64,000 bases of DNA from Methylobacterium radiotolerans JCM 2831 (GTDB lineage: Bacteria; Pseudomonadota; Alphaproteobacteria; Rhizobiales; Beijerinckiaceae): contig NC_010505.1 in NCBI RefSeq assembly GCF_000019725.1, positions 2,468,001 to 2,532,000 of the forward strand. The letters run 5' to 3'. Under the pieces are notes generated by a model. That model was not told where the DNA came from, did not search any database, and was given only the letters and a program-made list of their open reading frames with translations. Below, in pieces: positions 16,540 through 27,279 of the stretch (positions within the stretch are counted from its first letter, which is position 1; every line of letters starts with the position of its first letter). Both the position numbers and the translations under genes were made by a program.

Positions 16540-16925
16540 TCCTTAGCCCCCGGGCGCGACCAGATCCCGACACCCCGACTGGAGGTGAGGAGAAACTGAC
16601 TGATCCGTCCGCTGCTTGATGCCCTAGCCCACGCGATCAGGTTGTGTCCTGCCGCGTGTCGTCTCGATCACATGGTTTCTATAGCTGCGCCGCACAGGGC
16701 AGCCAAATCACGGATTCTTACGGTCTGTTACAGACACGCTTAGCGGTCCGTCGCCGCAAAGCGCTGCTCCACCAATGGCTTAAAGGTTGGTTAACATGTG
16801 ACTAACCCGCGGCCGTTCTGTGGCGCGGATGCACCATGCGCCCCGGCTCGGGAGGCGCGGTGCACAGCCTTGTCGAAGTCACCATACCACTGCAACAACC
16901 ATGAGTTGCTTTGCTGCAGCGCGAA
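16540..16925. other. long non-coding gap between ftsZ and lpxC
   Basis: The gap is comparatively AT-rich from about 16620 to 16800. It holds one perfect TTAA-N7-TTAA site (16780-16794) and a GATTC methylation-type site (16713-16717). No convincing gene or RNA is seen; the 73-residue plus-strand frame starting at 16798 has no protein-like features. It is most likely the lpxC promoter region. Confidence 0.6.
16780..16794. promoter_or_regulatory. CtrA-type site upstream of lpxC
   Basis: TTAA, seven bases, TTAA: an exact match to the full CtrA recognition sequence, 241 bp upstream of the lpxC start. CtrA is the alphaproteobacterial cell-cycle regulator. Binding here has not been shown. Confidence 0.5.
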
Positions 16926-16951
16926 GGGGCCGGCGGTTTCCCGCCAGCCCC
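16926..16951 (-). terminator. hairpin downstream of ftsZ
   Basis: GGGGC-x-GGCGG pairs with CCGCC-x-GCCCC across a TTTC loop, starting about 25 nt after the ftsZ stop on the minus strand. It lacks a T-run. It probably ends or stabilises the ftsQAZ message. Confidence 0.5.
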
Positions 16952-16976
16952 AGGCCGTGTTGGAGACCCGGACCGG

Positions 16977-18737
16977 TCAGTTCGCCTGGCGGCGGAGGAA
17001 GGCCGGGATCTCGAGCTGATCGTCGTCCATCATCCGCGGCTGAGGCGCGACCCGGCCCTGCGCGTCGAGGTTGCCCTGGACCGGGCGGTACTGCGGGACC
17101 GCGGGCGCGGCCGGAGCGCGCGGGGCCGGCGGCACGTGAGGCTGACCCATGTGCGGCTGACCCATGTGCGGCTGCGGGGCGACGGCCGAGGCCGGACGGG
17201 CCGCCGGGGCGCCGTCCATGTCCTCGCGGCGGCCGCCGAAGCCCACGGTCGCGAGCCGGCGCAGCAGCGAGGTCCGCTTGGATTCCGGGGCAGTCTCCTC
17301 GGCAGCGCGGTTCGCCATGATCTGCGTCTGGGCGATCGGCGGCAGCTCGTGGATCTGCGGCATGCGCGGGGCGCGGGCGAGCGGCGTGCCCGTCGGGGCG
17401 GCCGGACGCGGCGGCACGAACGGGCCGGCCTCGACGGCGGGCGCCGCCTCGACGCGCTGCGGCGCGGGGGCCGGGACGAACGGCGCCGCGGCGCGGGCCT
17501 GGACCGGGGCGAGCACGACGTCGTCGCGGGTCACCGGGGCGGCGGCCTCGATGCGGGCATCCATCCGCGACTCGGGGCGCATCTCGGGGGCCGAGAGCGG
17601 CGCGGGGGCCGGGGCGGAGCTCGGCGCCGGGGCGACCGACTCGGTGCGGATGCTCGGCACCGGCGAGGCGGCGCGCGAGCGGGCCTCGGCGCGCAGGCGC
17701 TCGGCAACCTCGGCGATGCGCTGCTCGGTCTCGGCGATGGCCGGGTTGTTCGGCGAGTTCGCCGAGATCAGGGCCGGCTCGATGCCGGTGGCGACCACCG
17801 ACACGCGGATGATGCCGTCCAGGCTCTCGTCGAAGGTGGCGCCCAGGATGATGTTGGCGTCCTGATCGACCTCCTCGCGGATGCGGGTGGCGGCCTCGTC
17901 GAGCTCGTACAGGGTCAGGTCCGAGCCGCCGGTGATCGAGATCAGCAGGCCGCGGGCGCCCTTCATCGACACGTCGTCGAGGAGCGGATTGGCGATGGCG
18001 GCCTCGGCAGCGCGGTTGGCGCGCTTCTCGCCGGAGGCCTCGCCGGTGCCCATCATGGCCTTGCCCATGCCACGCATGATCGCCCGCACGTCGGCGAAGT
18101 CGAGGTTGATGAGGCCCTCCTTCACCATCAGGTCGGTGATGCAGGCGACGCCCGAGTAGAGCACCTGGTCGGCCATCGCGAAGGCGTCGGCGAAGGTGGT
18201 CTTCTCGTTGGCGACCCGGAACAGGTTCTGGTTCGGGATCACGATCAGGGTGTCGACCGCGGCCTGCAGCTCCTGGATGCCGGACTCGGCGGTGCGCATG
18301 CGGCGCATGCCCTCGAACTGGAACGGCTTCGTCACGACGCCGACCGTCAGGATGCCCATGTCGCGGGCTGCGCGGGCGATGACCGGGGCGGCGCCGGTGC
18401 CGGTGCCGCCGCCCATGCCGGCGGTGATGAAGCACATGTGGGCGCCGGAGAGCTGGTCGCGGATCTCGTCGATCACCTCGTCGGCGGCGGCCGAGCCGAC
18501 CTCCGGGTGCGAGCCGGCGCCGAGGCCCTGGGTCACGCCCAGGCCCATCTGGATCACCCGCTCGGCCTTCGAGGAGGTGAGCGCCTGCGCGTCGGTGTTG
18601 GCGACGACGAACTCGCAGCCCAGCAGGCCCGACTCGATCATGTTGTTGACGGCGTTGCCGCCGGCGCCACCGACGCCGAAGACGGTGATGCGGGGCTTGA
18701 GTTCCCGGATGTCCGGCGCCTGGAGGGTGATGGCCAT
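16977..18737 (-). CDS. ftsZ: cell division protein FtsZ
   Basis: Tubulin-like GTPase that forms the division ring. The GTP-binding signature GGGTGTGA lies near residue 107, and the catalytic T7 region includes [11 protein letters not shown]. At 586 residues it is much longer than E. coli FtsZ (383). The globular core ends near 320, then comes a Pro/Ala-rich intrinsically disordered linker of roughly 240 residues, and a typical C-terminal peptide ([14 protein letters not shown]) that binds FtsA and other partners. Long linkers are usual in Alphaproteobacteria. The linker contains a short tandem HMGQP repeat. It lies 92 bp after ftsA. Confidence 0.97.
   Translation of the reverse strand: MAITLQAPDIRELKPRITVFGVGGAGGNAVNNMIESGLLGCEFVVANTDAQALTSSKAERVIQMGLGVTQGLGAGSHPEVGSAAADEVIDEIRDQLSGAHMCFITAGMGGGTGTGAAPVIARAARDMGILTVGVVTKPFQFEGMRRMRTAESGIQELQAAVDTLIVIPNQNLFRVANEKTTFADAFAMADQVLYSGVACITDLMVKEGLINLDFADVRAIMRGMGKAMMGTGEASGEKRANRAAEAAIANPLLDDVSMKGARGLLISITGGSDLTLYELDEAATRIREEVDQDANIILGATFDESLDGIIRVSVVATGIEPALISANSPNNPAIAETEQRIAEVAERLRAEARSRAASPVPSIRTESVAPAPSSAPAPAPLSAPEMRPESRMDARIEAAAPVTRDDVVLAPVQARAAAPFVPAPAPQRVEAAPAVEAGPFVPPRPAAPTGTPLARAPRMPQIHELPPIAQTQIMANRAAEETAPESKRTSLLRRLATVGFGGRREDMDGAPAARPASAVAPQPHMGQPHMGQPHVPPAPRAPAAPAVPQYRPVQGNLDAQGRVAPQPRMMDDDQLEIPAFLRRQAN
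17140..17174 (-). repeat. 15-bp tandem repeat in the FtsZ linker
   Basis: GGCTGACCCATGTGC occurs twice in tandem, followed by a partial third copy. In the minus-strand protein it encodes repeated His-Met-Gly-Gln-Pro. The repeat unit keeps the frame, so copy-number change would vary linker length without breaking FtsZ. Confidence 0.8.
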
Positions 18738-18829
18738 GGTGTCGAGCCTCTCGCTAACTGTGCTGTCCGTGCGACGCCTGGGCGCCGGATTCCCTTCGAT
18801 CCCCCCGCGCGAGCGGGCGGGCGTGAAAC

Positions 18830-20152
18830 CTAGAAGCTGTCCCGGAGCCAGCGGCCGACCCGGTTCAGGTAGTTGTCGGTCCCGGTCGCCGCGAAGGCGC
18901 CGTGCCCGCGCGGCTCGAAATGCTCGGCATGGGCCACCTGCGGGTAGACGAGCAGGCCGACCGCCGCCGAGAAGGCCGGACCCTTGGCGGCCTCCGGCAG
19001 GCCCCGGATGCCGAGGGGCCGTCCGATCCGCACCTGACCCTGGAGGACGCGGCGGGCGACCTCGGGCAGGCCGACGAGCTGGCTGGCGCCGCCGGTGAGG
19101 ACCACCCGCCGCCCGGCCTGCGCGGCGAAGCCCGCGTCGCGCAGGCGGTCCCGCACCAGCTCGACCACCTCCTCGACGCGCGGCTTGATGATCCGCACGA
19201 GCTGCGAGCGCGGGATGTGGGCCGGCGCCTCGCCCTCGTCCTCGCCGACGCCGTGCACGGCGATCATGTCGCGGTCGTCGGAGGGGGTGGAGAGGGCCGA
19301 GCCGTAGAGGGTCTTCAGCCGCTCGGCCGCCGCCATGCGGGTGGAGAGGCCGCGGGCGATGTCCATGGTGACGTGGTGGCCGCCGACCGCCAGGGCGTCC
19401 ACGTGCACGAGGTGGCCGCCGGAGAACACGCCGACGCTGGTGGTGCCGCCGCCCATGTCGACGACGCAGACGCCCATCTCGGCCTCGTCGTCGACCAGCG
19501 CCGAGAGGCCGGCCGCGTAGGGCGTGGCGATCACCGCCTCGACGCCGAGGTGGCAGTGCTCCACCGCCAGCATGACGTTGCGGGCGGCCGCGAGCTCGCT
19601 GGTGACGACGTGCAGGTCGACGCTGAGCGCCTCGCCGATCATGCCCGACGGGTCGATGACGGCGCCCTGCCCGTCCAGGGCGTAGCCGGTGGGCAGGGCG
19701 TGCAGCACGGCCCGGCCGGGGCTGACGCCGTGGGCGCTCGCGGTCTCGAGCACCCGCTCGACGTCGCTGCCCGTGACGGTGCCCGAGCGGACGTTCACCC
19801 GCGCCTGAAAATGCTGCGAGGCGAGCCGGCCGCCCGACATGTTGACGATGACCGACTGGACCTCGACCTTGGCCATCCGCTCGGCGGCGTGCACCGCCTG
19901 GCGGATCGCGCTCTCGGCCGCGGCGAGATCGACGATGGCGCCGCCCTTCAGGCCCAGGGAGCGCTGGTGGCCGATGCCGATGATGCGGGCGAGGTGCGTG
20001 CGGCCGCGGAGCGTCGTGAGCGCCTCGGCGGGCTGCAGCTCGGCGATGAGGCAGACCACCTTGCTCGTGCCGATGTCGAGCACCGAGAGGGTGGTCGAGC
20101 GCCGGGCGGAGAGCGGCTTCAAGCGCGGCGTGAGGCCGTGTTGGCTGTGCAT
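18830..20152 (-). CDS. ftsA: cell division protein FtsA
   Basis: Actin-like ATPase that ties FtsZ filaments to the membrane and recruits later division proteins. The 440-residue protein has the phosphate-binding [11 protein letters not shown] (about 26-36), a [14 protein letters not shown] segment (second phosphate loop) and [12 protein letters not shown] (adenosine motif). The last 14 residues ([14 protein letters not shown]) form the amphipathic membrane-targeting helix. It starts 52 bp after ftsQ and is followed by ftsZ, the common order. Confidence 0.96.
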   Translation of the reverse strand: MHSQHGLTPRLKPLSARRSTTLSVLDIGTSKVVCLIAELQPAEALTTLRGRTHLARIIGIGHQRSLGLKGGAIVDLAAAESAIRQAVHAAERMAKVEVQSVIVNMSGGRLASQHFQARVNVRSGTVTGSDVERVLETASAHGVSPGRAVLHALPTGYALDGQGAVIDPSGMIGEALSVDLHVVTSELAAARNVMLAVEHCHLGVEAVIATPYAAGLSALVDDEAEMGVCVVDMGGGTTSVGVFSGGHLVHVDALAVGGHHVTMDIARGLSTRMAAAERLKTLYGSALSTPSDDRDMIAVHGVGEDEGEAPAHIPRSQLVRIIKPRVEEVVELVRDRLRDAGFAAQAGRRVVLTGGASQLVGLPEVARRVLQGQVRIGRPLGIRGLPEAAKGPAFSAAVGLLVYPQVAHAEHFEPRGHGAFAATGTDNYLNRVGRWLRDSF

Positions 20153-20204
20153 TGACGCTACCGGGCGCGGGATGCGGGACGAGCGGAGATCGACAGGAAG
20201 GGCA

Positions 20205-21158
20205 TCAGCTGGCCGCGCCCTTCTTCTTCGCCTTCTGGGCTTCCGCGCGGGCGGCGGCGGCCTCCTCGGTCAGGCGCACCACCAGGCGGTCCGGCATGCG
20301 CAGGTCCACCGCGATGATGTCCTTCTCGAGCAGGTGGGCCTCGCGCTCGAACCGCACGAGGCGGGCGAGCGCCGCGGCCGGGTCGGCCTCGGGCAGGCGC
20401 ACGTCGATGCCGTCGAACTTGAGGGTCCAGCGCCGGCCGGACACGTAGGTGCCGGCCTTGATCCGCTCGGCGAGCGGCCCGGCGGCGGCGATGAGGGCGA
20501 GATATTCCGGAAGCTTGGTGTTGGCGTCTTCGCCGACCACCAGGGGCAGGCTCGCGTAACGGTCGTCGCGCATGGCGTCGATGACGGTGCCGTCGGCGGC
20601 GATCACGTTGATCTCGCCGTTCTTCTGCCAGAGGGCCGCGGGCTCGCGCTCCACCTGGGTGATGGCGATCTCGTTGGGGTAGATCTTCCGGACCGAGGCC
20701 TGCGCGATCAGCGGCACGCGGAGCAGCCGCTCGCGCACGTCGTTGACGTCGAGGAAGGGAACGGAGGAGCGCCAGTCGATCCCGGCGGCCGCCAGGACCT
20801 CGCGCTCGTACATGCGGGAGATGCCCGAGATGGTGACGCGCTCGACGCCGAAGCCGGCGACGCGCGCGGCGATGTCGAGGGGGCGGCCCTGCTCGGCCAC
20901 GAACGCGTCGTAGCGGCCGCTCGCCACGAAGCCGGCGAGCGCCACGGCGGCGGCGGACACGGCGACCGCCACGATTCCGGCGCCGCGGGGCAGGCGCTCG
21001 CTCAGCCGCTGACTCGGGCGGGCCCGACGAACCGAGAGCGACCGGGACGTGGCGCGGCCGGCGAGCCGGCCCAGGATCGCGCCGGCGAGGCGCGCGGGAC
21101 CGCTCCGGCCGGCGGCGTCGCCGCTCAGCGATTCAGGGAAGCGTCCTCCACCATCCAT
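20205..21158 (-). CDS. ftsQ: cell division protein FtsQ
   Basis: Bitopic membrane protein linking early and late division proteins. The 317-residue protein has a long basic cytoplasmic tail (about 1-60), one membrane span (about 61-80, IVAVAVSAAAVALAGFV), then a periplasmic POTRA domain (VERVTISGISRMYEREVLAA) and the FtsQ/DivIB beta domain. A charged Lys/Ala tail ends the protein (AEAQKAKKKGAAS). Its start overlaps the end of ddl by 34 bp, which suggests coupled translation. Confidence 0.92.
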   Translation of the reverse strand: MDGGGRFPESLSGDAAGRSGPARLAGAILGRLAGRATSRSLSVRRARPSQRLSERLPRGAGIVAVAVSAAAVALAGFVASGRYDAFVAEQGRPLDIAARVAGFGVERVTISGISRMYEREVLAAAGIDWRSSVPFLDVNDVRERLLRVPLIAQASVRKIYPNEIAITQVEREPAALWQKNGEINVIAADGTVIDAMRDDRYASLPLVVGEDANTKLPEYLALIAAAGPLAERIKAGTYVSGRRWTLKFDGIDVRLPEADPAAALARLVRFEREAHLLEKDIIAVDLRMPDRLVVRLTEEAAAARAEAQKAKKKGAAS

Positions 21159-22048
21159 CGGACGAGCTCACCGAAACTCAGGCCCGCATGGGCCGCCATC
21201 TCCGGCACAAGGCTCGTCTGGGTCATGCCGGGTTGCGTGTTGACCTCCAGCACCACGAGCAGACCGGTTCCACCCGGTGTGTCGTCGTAGCGAAGGTCGG
21301 CACGGCTGACGCCCCGACAGCCCAGTGCTTGATGCGCCGTTAACGACAGTTCTTGGACACGCTGGTAAACATTTGGTTTAAGTTCGGCCGGGAGCACGTG
21401 AACCGAGCCCCCCGGAGCGTACTTGGCGTCGTAATCGTACCAATCCCCCGTGGCGGCCTTCACCTCGATCACCCCGAGGGCCTTGTCGCCCATCACGCCG
21501 CAGGTGAGTTCGCGGCCAGCAATGTAAGGTTCTGCAAGGACTTGCTCGCCGAACGTCCATTCCTCGGAGGCGAGGATCTGGGGTGGGTGCGAGCGGCCGT
21601 CGCGCACGATGATCACACCCACCGATGAGCCTTCGGCGATCGGTTTCACCACGTAGGGTGGCGGCAGGGGGTGTGTCCTGGCGGCCTCACGACGGTTAAC
21701 GATCCGGCCCTCCGGCACGTCGACGCCGGCGGCGCGCATGACGGTCTTGGCCCGCTCCTTGTTCATGGCCAGCGCCGAGGCGAGGACGCCGGAATGGGTG
21801 TAGGGGATCTTGAGGATCTCCAGCAGGCCCTGGATCGTGCCGTCCTCGCCGTCAGGTCCGTGGAGCGCGTTGAACGCCGCGTCCGGCCGGAGCGCCGTCA
21901 GCACGGAGGCGATGTCGGGGCCGACATCGACCCGGGTGACCCGGTAGCCCTCCCCTTCGAGCGCGTCGGCGCAGGCCTTGCCGGAATTGAGGGAGACCTC
22001 GCGCTCGGCGGAGGTGCCGCCCAGGAGGACGGCGACGTGCTTGGACAT
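21125..22048 (-). CDS. ddl: D-alanine--D-alanine ligase
   Basis: ATP-grasp enzyme that joins two D-alanines for the peptidoglycan stem peptide. The 307-residue protein opens with KHVAVLLGGTSAEREVSLNS (substrate-binding Glu and Ser), has the ATP-grasp segment PYVVKPIAEGSSVGV, and ends with the Mg2+-binding LEVNTQPGMTQTSL, where family members have EVNTxPGMT. It lies between murB (111 bp upstream) and ftsQ (34-bp overlap). DdlB-type by position. Confidence 0.96.
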   Translation of the reverse strand: MSKHVAVLLGGTSAEREVSLNSGKACADALEGEGYRVTRVDVGPDIASVLTALRPDAAFNALHGPDGEDGTIQGLLEILKIPYTHSGVLASALAMNKERAKTVMRAAGVDVPEGRIVNRREAARTHPLPPPYVVKPIAEGSSVGVIIVRDGRSHPPQILASEEWTFGEQVLAEPYIAGRELTCGVMGDKALGVIEVKAATGDWYDYDAKYAPGGSVHVLPAELKPNVYQRVQELSLTAHQALGCRGVSRADLRYDDTPGGTGLLVVLEVNTQPGMTQTSLVPEMAAHAGLSFGELVRWMVEDASLNR

Positions 22049-22159
22049 CAGGGCACCTCGAAAAGGTCGGCTTCAATCAGGATCTGAACGCACCCGAACG
22101 GTCGCTGCGCCGGCCGAGCATCGTATCTCGGCCGCGTCGGCGCGTCCGGAAGACCGCTC

Positions 22160-23086
22160 TCACGCGGCGCCGGTGGGCCGGCCGATGCGCCGGATCTCCC
22201 AGCGCAGCTCGACCCCGCTGGTGTCGCGGACGCGGCGGCGAACCTCCTCGCCCAGCCCCTCGATGTCGGCCGCGGTCGCGTCACCGGTATTGATCAGGAA
22301 GTTGCAGTGCATCTCGCTGACCTGGGCGCCGCCCCGCCTGAGCCCGCGGCAGCCGGCGGCGTCGATCAGCTGCCACGCCTTGCCGCCGTCCGGGTTGGCG
22401 AAGGTCGAGCCGCCGGTCCGCTCGCGGATCGGCTGCGCGGCCTCCCGGGCGGCCGTGACCCGTTCCATCTCGGCCTCGATCGCCCCGCGGTCGCCGGTCC
22501 GGCCGCGGAAGACGGCGCGCGTGAAGATCACGTCCTCCGGGGCGTCCGAATGCCGGTAGGAGAAGCCCATGTCGGCGTGGCTGAAGGTGCGCAGCGCGCC
22601 CCCGCGGTCGATCCCGCGGGCTTCCACCAGCACGTCGGTGGTCTCGCCGCCATGCGCGCCCGCGTTCATGCGGAGCGCGCCGCCGATCGACCCGGGAATG
22701 CCGCGATAGAAGGCGAGCCCGTCGAGCCCGGCCTCGGCGGCCGCCTTGGCGAGGCGCATGTCCGGGACCGCGGTGCCGACGGTCAGCGCGTCGCCGTCGA
22801 TCGCGATGCTGCCGAAGGCCTTGCCGCCGAGGCGGACCACGACGCCCGGCACGCCGCCGTCCCGCACGATCAGGTTCGAGCCGAGCCCGATCACCGTGAC
22901 CGGCACGTCCGGATCGAGGGAGGCGAGGAGGCGGGCGAGATCCTCCTCGTCGGCCGGGGTGAACAGGACCTCGGCCGGTCCGCCGACCCGGAACCAGGTG
23001 AGGTCGGCGAGCGGCTGGTCGGCGAGCAGGCGCCCGCGGAGGTCGGGCGCAGCGGCCCGGATGCGATCGTGCAGAGAGGCGGTCAT
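22160..23086 (-). CDS. murB: UDP-N-acetylenolpyruvoylglucosamine reductase
   Basis: FAD enzyme that reduces UDP-GlcNAc-enolpyruvate to UDP-MurNAc. The start at 23086 is supported by GGGGAGA upstream and gives 308 residues; the longer frame to 23149 is not family-like. The FAD-binding [14 protein letters not shown], the [19 protein letters not shown] block, the catalytic Ser in [10 protein letters not shown] and the C-terminal Glu in [10 protein letters not shown] are all visible. The spacing (no extra Tyr loop) fits the type II class. It follows murC after 199 bp, the longest gap in this part of the cluster. Confidence 0.95.
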   Translation of the reverse strand: MTASLHDRIRAAAPDLRGRLLADQPLADLTWFRVGGPAEVLFTPADEEDLARLLASLDPDVPVTVIGLGSNLIVRDGGVPGVVVRLGGKAFGSIAIDGDALTVGTAVPDMRLAKAAAEAGLDGLAFYRGIPGSIGGALRMNAGAHGGETTDVLVEARGIDRGGALRTFSHADMGFSYRHSDAPEDVIFTRAVFRGRTGDRGAIEAEMERVTAAREAAQPIRERTGGSTFANPDGGKAWQLIDAAGCRGLRRGGAQVSEMHCNFLINTGDATAADIEGLGEEVRRRVRDTSGVELRWEIRRIGRPTGAA

Positions 23087-23285
23087 CTGTGTGTCTCCCC
23101 TCGCCCCGCCCGCGGGGAGAGGGATGCGGCGATCCTGGTGTCGTCGCATCGGGGTGGCAGCGGACGCTGCGAGGCCGGGGTCCGGAGAGTCACCGCCGGG
23201 TTCATCCTCAGAGCGCAGCCCAGTGTGGACGGCCGACGGCGTGGCCGACCCGAGACGCCTCCCGGGGCGGGCTCACGCATCGCGC

Positions 23286-24692
23286 CTACCGTCCCCGCGC
23301 GGTGAGTTCGTCCGGCAGGGCGTAGGCCCACTGCGTGATCGTGCCGGCGCCGAGGCAGACCACGTAATCGCCGGGCTTGGCGAGGTCCGCGATGATCCCG
23401 GCCAGTTCCTCCGGCCGCTCCAGGGCCCGGGCGTCCCGATGGCCGCGGGAGCGCAGGCCGGCCACGAGGCTGTCGCGGTCGAAACCCTCGATCGGCTGCT
23501 CGCCGGCCGCGTAGACCGGCGCGACGATGACCGTGTCGGCATCGTTGAAGCAGGTGCAGAAATCGTCGAACAGCGACTGCAGCCGGGTGTAGCGGTGCGG
23601 CTGCACCACCGCGATGACGCCGTGCTCGGTCGAGGCACGGGCGGCCTTGAGCACCGCCTTGATCTCCACCGGGTGGTGTCCGTAATCGTCGAAGATCGTC
23701 GCGCCGTTCCACTCGCCGGTGCGGGTGAAGCGCCGCTTCACGCCGCCGAAGCCCGCGAGTGCCTGGCGGATCGCGTCCGGCTTCACGCCGAGCTCGTGCG
23801 CGACGGCGAGCGCCGCGGTGGCGTTGAGCGCGTTGTGCTTGCCGGGCATCGGCAGGACGAGATCCTCCATCTCCATCCGGTAGCCGGGGCGACGGTCGCG
23901 GATCATCACCCGGAAGCGGCTCTGGCCGCCGCGCAGGTCCACGTCGATGAGGCGCACATCGGCCTGCGGGTTCTCACCGTAGGTGATGATCCGCCGGTCC
24001 TCGATATGGCCGACGAGATCCTGCACCACCGGGTGGTCGATGCACATCACCGCGAAGCCGTAGAACGGGATGTTGTCGATGAAGCGCCGGAACGCGTCCT
24101 TGATCGCGTCGAACGAGCCGAAATGGTCGAGGTGCTCGGGGTCGATGTTGGTGACGATCGCGACGTCGGCCGGCAGCTTCAGGAAGGTGCCGTCGGACTC
24201 GTCGGCCTCCACCACCATCCACTCGCCCGCGCCCATGCGGGCGTTGGTGCCGTAGGCGTTGATGATGCCGCCGTTGATCACGGTCGGGTCGAGGTTGCCG
24301 GCGTCGAGCAGGGTGGCGACGAGCGACGTGGTCGTGGTCTTCCCGTGCGTGCCGGCGATCGCCACGCAGGACTTGAAGCGCATCAGCTCGGCCAGCATCT
24401 CGGCCCGTCGCACCACGGGCAGGCGTCGCTCGCGGGCGGCCTGCAACTCGGGGTTGTCGCGCCGGATCGCGGTCGAGACGACGACGAGGGCGGCCTCCTC
24501 GACGTTCTTGGCGTCGTGGCCCACGAAGGTGCGCATGCCCTTCTCGGCGAGACGGCGGACATTGGCGTTGTCGGACGCGTCCGAGCCCTGCACCGTGTAG
24601 CCGAGGTTGTGCATCACCTCGGCGATGCCGGACATGCCGATGCCGCCGATGCCGATGAAGTGGATGGGGCCGAGCTTGTCGGGCAGCTTCAT
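23286..24692 (-). CDS. murC: UDP-N-acetylmuramate--L-alanine ligase
   Basis: Adds L-alanine to UDP-MurNAc, opening the peptide stem. The start at 24692 ([17 protein letters not shown]) gives 468 residues. The N-terminal dinucleotide-like GIGGIGMSG (about 13-21), the P-loop GTHGKTTTT (about 113-121) and EADESDGTF are typical of MurC. The frame's extension to 24821 is a shadow. It lies 49 bp after murG. Confidence 0.96.
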   Translation of the reverse strand: MKLPDKLGPIHFIGIGGIGMSGIAEVMHNLGYTVQGSDASDNANVRRLAEKGMRTFVGHDAKNVEEAALVVVSTAIRRDNPELQAARERRLPVVRRAEMLAELMRFKSCVAIAGTHGKTTTTSLVATLLDAGNLDPTVINGGIINAYGTNARMGAGEWMVVEADESDGTFLKLPADVAIVTNIDPEHLDHFGSFDAIKDAFRRFIDNIPFYGFAVMCIDHPVVQDLVGHIEDRRIITYGENPQADVRLIDVDLRGGQSRFRVMIRDRRPGYRMEMEDLVLPMPGKHNALNATAALAVAHELGVKPDAIRQALAGFGGVKRRFTRTGEWNGATIFDDYGHHPVEIKAVLKAARASTEHGVIAVVQPHRYTRLQSLFDDFCTCFNDADTVIVAPVYAAGEQPIEGFDRDSLVAGLRSRGHRDARALERPEELAGIIADLAKPGDYVVCLGAGTITQWAYALPDELTARGR

Positions 24693-24741
24693 GGGTCGAA
24701 CCGTCTGGTGGCGGGACCGCCGGTGCGGAATCCCTTGAGGA

Positions 24742-25851
24742 TCAGGTGCGGGCGGCCGTCTCGACGACGACCTCGGCCAGCCGCTCGGCGGCGTCGTGGA
24801 TGCCCGCGCTTCTGGCCGCATCGGCCGCCGCGGTCAATTTTGCCGGCGTCGCGAAGCAGGCGGTCAGCTCCGCGGCGAGGCGCTCCGGCGTGAAATCCGG
24901 CTGCTTCACGGCCAGCGCCGCGCCGATCGCGTCGAGGGTCGCGGCGTTGGCGGCCTGGTCCTGGTCGAGGGAGCCGGGCAGCGGCACGAGGATCGCCGGG
25001 CGGCCGATCGCCGCCAGTTCCGAGACCGTCGAGGCGCCCGAGCGCGAGACCACGAGGTGGCTCGCGGCCATCCGTGCCGGCAGGTCCTTGAAGAACGGCG
25101 CCGCCTCGATCCCGGCGAGCCCCATGGCGAGGTAGCGGTTCTGCACCGCCGTCAGGTCCTCGGGGCGGACCTGCTGGACGAGGTGCAGCCGGGCGCGCAG
25201 TGCGTCGGGCAGGCGGGCGATCGCCTCGGGCACGACCTCGCCCATCACGCGGGCGCCCTGGCTACCGCCGAACACCAGGAGCCGCAGGGCGTCGTCCGGT
25301 CCGAAAGCGGGATACGGGACCTTCGCCGCCTCGATCACCGCCGGGCGGAGCGGGTTGCCGGTGTGGATCCGCGGGGCTCTCGCCTTGTCGGGCACGCCGC
25401 GCACGACCTTGAAGCCGGTGGCGATGGTGCGGGCGCCCCGCGCCAGGAAAGCGTTGGCCCGGCCCATCACGGCGTTCTGCTCGTGCAGGATCGTCGGCAC
25501 GCGCAGGATCTGGCCGGCGAGCACCGGTGGGACTGTCGGGTAGCCACCGAAGCCAACGATGGCCGCCGGGTTGATCCGGCGGATCTCCTTCGCGGCCACG
25601 CCGAACCCGCGGCCGAGGGTCAGCACGGCGCCGGCCCGCTTGAGCGGCGAGCGGCCGGACGGCGTCGCCGACGCGATGGTCACCACCTCGGAGGCCGGGA
25701 ACTCGGACGCGATGGAATCGACCCGGGCGTCGGTGGCGAGGGCCACCCGGATGCCGCGGGCCCGCAGCGCGTGGGCGAGACTCTCGGCGGGGAAGAGATG
25801 GCCGCCGGTGCCGCCGGCACAGAGCAGGATCGTGGGCGTGAAGACCGTCAC
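24742..25851 (-). CDS. murG: undecaprenyldiphospho-muramoylpentapeptide GlcNAc transferase
   Basis: Membrane-associated enzyme that converts lipid I to lipid II. It starts at a GTG (25851) that overlaps the ftsW stop as GTGA, so its translation is probably coupled to ftsW. The 369-residue protein has the first G-loop [19 protein letters not shown], the second GGSQGARV, and the C-terminal [20 protein letters not shown] with the UDP-GlcNAc-binding Glu. Sequence upstream of the GTG in the same frame belongs to no MurG. Confidence 0.95.
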   Translation of the reverse strand: MTVFTPTILLCAGGTGGHLFPAESLAHALRARGIRVALATDARVDSIASEFPASEVVTIASATPSGRSPLKRAGAVLTLGRGFGVAAKEIRRINPAAIVGFGGYPTVPPVLAGQILRVPTILHEQNAVMGRANAFLARGARTIATGFKVVRGVPDKARAPRIHTGNPLRPAVIEAAKVPYPAFGPDDALRLLVFGGSQGARVMGEVVPEAIARLPDALRARLHLVQQVRPEDLTAVQNRYLAMGLAGIEAAPFFKDLPARMAASHLVVSRSGASTVSELAAIGRPAILVPLPGSLDQDQAANAATLDAIGAALAVKQPDFTPERLAAELTACFATPAKLTAAADAARSAGIHDAAERLAEVVVETAART

Positions 25852-27014
25852 CGCATCACTCCGGCGACGGTGGCGGGCGCGGTGCCGGGGGGCTTCTGGC
25901 TGAGCATCACGGTGCGGGGGCGCTTGCGGGTCAGGGCGACGAGGAAGCCGGTGCCGAGCGCCAGCGAGATCAGCGAGGAGCCGCCGTAGGAGACGAACGG
26001 CAGGGTCATGCCCTTGGCGGGCATCAGCTGGGTGTTCACCGCCATGTTGATGCAGGCCTGGAGGCCGAACAGCGTGGTCAACCCGGTGATCGCCAGCCGC
26101 GAGAAGGTGTCGTCCGTGCGCCGCGCGAGCTTGAGGCCGCGCAGCACGATGAAGGCGAAGAGGGCCACGAGGCACAGGCAGACGATCACGCCGAACTCCT
26201 CGCCGGTGACCGAGAAGATGAAGTCGGTATGCGCGTCCGGCAGGTGGCGCTTGGCCACGCCCTCGCCCGGCCCGGTTCCGAACCAGCCGCCCGAGCGGAA
26301 CGACTCGCGCGACCAGAAGTCCTGGAAGCCGCCGCCGGAATCCCGGTCGAGGAACTTGTTGAAGCGCTCGCGGACGTGGTGGAAGAACAGGTAGGCAGCG
26401 AACACACCTCCGAGGCCCAGCACGCCCAGGACGGCCACCCAGATCAGGTGGAGGCCGGCCACGAAGAACAGCGCGCACCACACCATGGTAATCAGCATGG
26501 TCTGGCCGAAATCGGGCTGGAGCAGCAGCGGCACGATGGTGATCGGCAGGAGCAGCAGCGCCAGGATGCCGCCGGGCATGTCGCGGCGCTGGGCGCCCTC
26601 CGAGAAGGCCCAGGCGGCGACGACCACGAAGGCCGGCTTCACGAACTCCGAGGGCTGCAGGCCGAAGGAGCCGAACTGGATCCAGCGGTGCGCGCCCTTG
26701 ATCTCGGGCCCGAACTTGCCGGCGAGCAGGCACAGGACGACGCCCAGGATCCACGTGACGAGCGCGAGCCGCCGGATGCCGCGCAGCGACAGGAACGAGA
26801 CCGCGCAGATCAGCAGGATGGTCGGCGCGAGGTACATCGCCTGTCGGTTGAGGAAGTAGAAGGTCGGCAGGCCGATCCGCTCGGCGACGGGCGGGCCGCC
26901 GCCCATCAGGAAGACGAGGCCCGCGACCATCAGCGCGAACAGCGCCGCGAGCAGGCCGCGGTCCACCGTCCACCACCAGTCCGTCAGGGGGGTGCGTTCC
27001 GCGCGTGACATCAT
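25848..27014 (-). CDS. ftsW: septal peptidoglycan polymerase FtsW
   Basis: SEDS-family glycosyltransferase that polymerises lipid II at the septum together with FtsI. The frame is open from a TTG at 27023; the ATG at 27014 gives 388 residues. About ten membrane spans are visible, with the conserved loop KGAHRWIQFGSFGLQPSEFVK (residues about 106-126), GWFGTGPGEG and the late PFVSYGGSSLI motif. The cluster is interrupted immediately upstream by a divergent chemoreceptor gene, so ftsW probably has its own promoter within 27015-27279. Confidence 0.96.
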   Translation of the reverse strand: MMSRAERTPLTDWWWTVDRGLLAALFALMVAGLVFLMGGGPPVAERIGLPTFYFLNRQAMYLAPTILLICAVSFLSLRGIRRLALVTWILGVVLCLLAGKFGPEIKGAHRWIQFGSFGLQPSEFVKPAFVVVAAWAFSEGAQRRDMPGGILALLLLPITIVPLLLQPDFGQTMLITMVWCALFFVAGLHLIWVAVLGVLGLGGVFAAYLFFHHVRERFNKFLDRDSGGGFQDFWSRESFRSGGWFGTGPGEGVAKRHLPDAHTDFIFSVTGEEFGVIVCLCLVALFAFIVLRGLKLARRTDDTFSRLAITGLTTLFGLQACINMAVNTQLMPAKGMTLPFVSYGGSSLISLALGTGFLVALTRKRPRTVMLSQKPPGTAPATVAGVMR

Positions 27015-27279
27015 GCCGGGCAACGACTCCAGGCCGCGCGGATGCCGATCCGCGCGGGTCGGCCCGGATCCTCGGCAGGAATGGTAAACGGAGCCTTATG
27101 GCCGACGCATCCGTGCGCGCCGGCCGCGTCACCGGCAACTGCGGGAATGCTGTATTCGGCCGGCGAGATACTAGTAAAAAGATACTCTATGTTAATCTTC
27201 CTACTGCAACTTCCGGATGTATCCCCCCGGCGGGTCCCGGTGCGCCGCGCCCGATCCGCCCAGCGGAAGCCGATGCGCC

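Noticed and set aside
16798..17019. 73-residue plus-strand frame in the ftsZ-lpxC gap
   Set aside because: No ribosome-binding site, Cys/Arg/Pro-rich, and it runs into the antisense of ftsZ.
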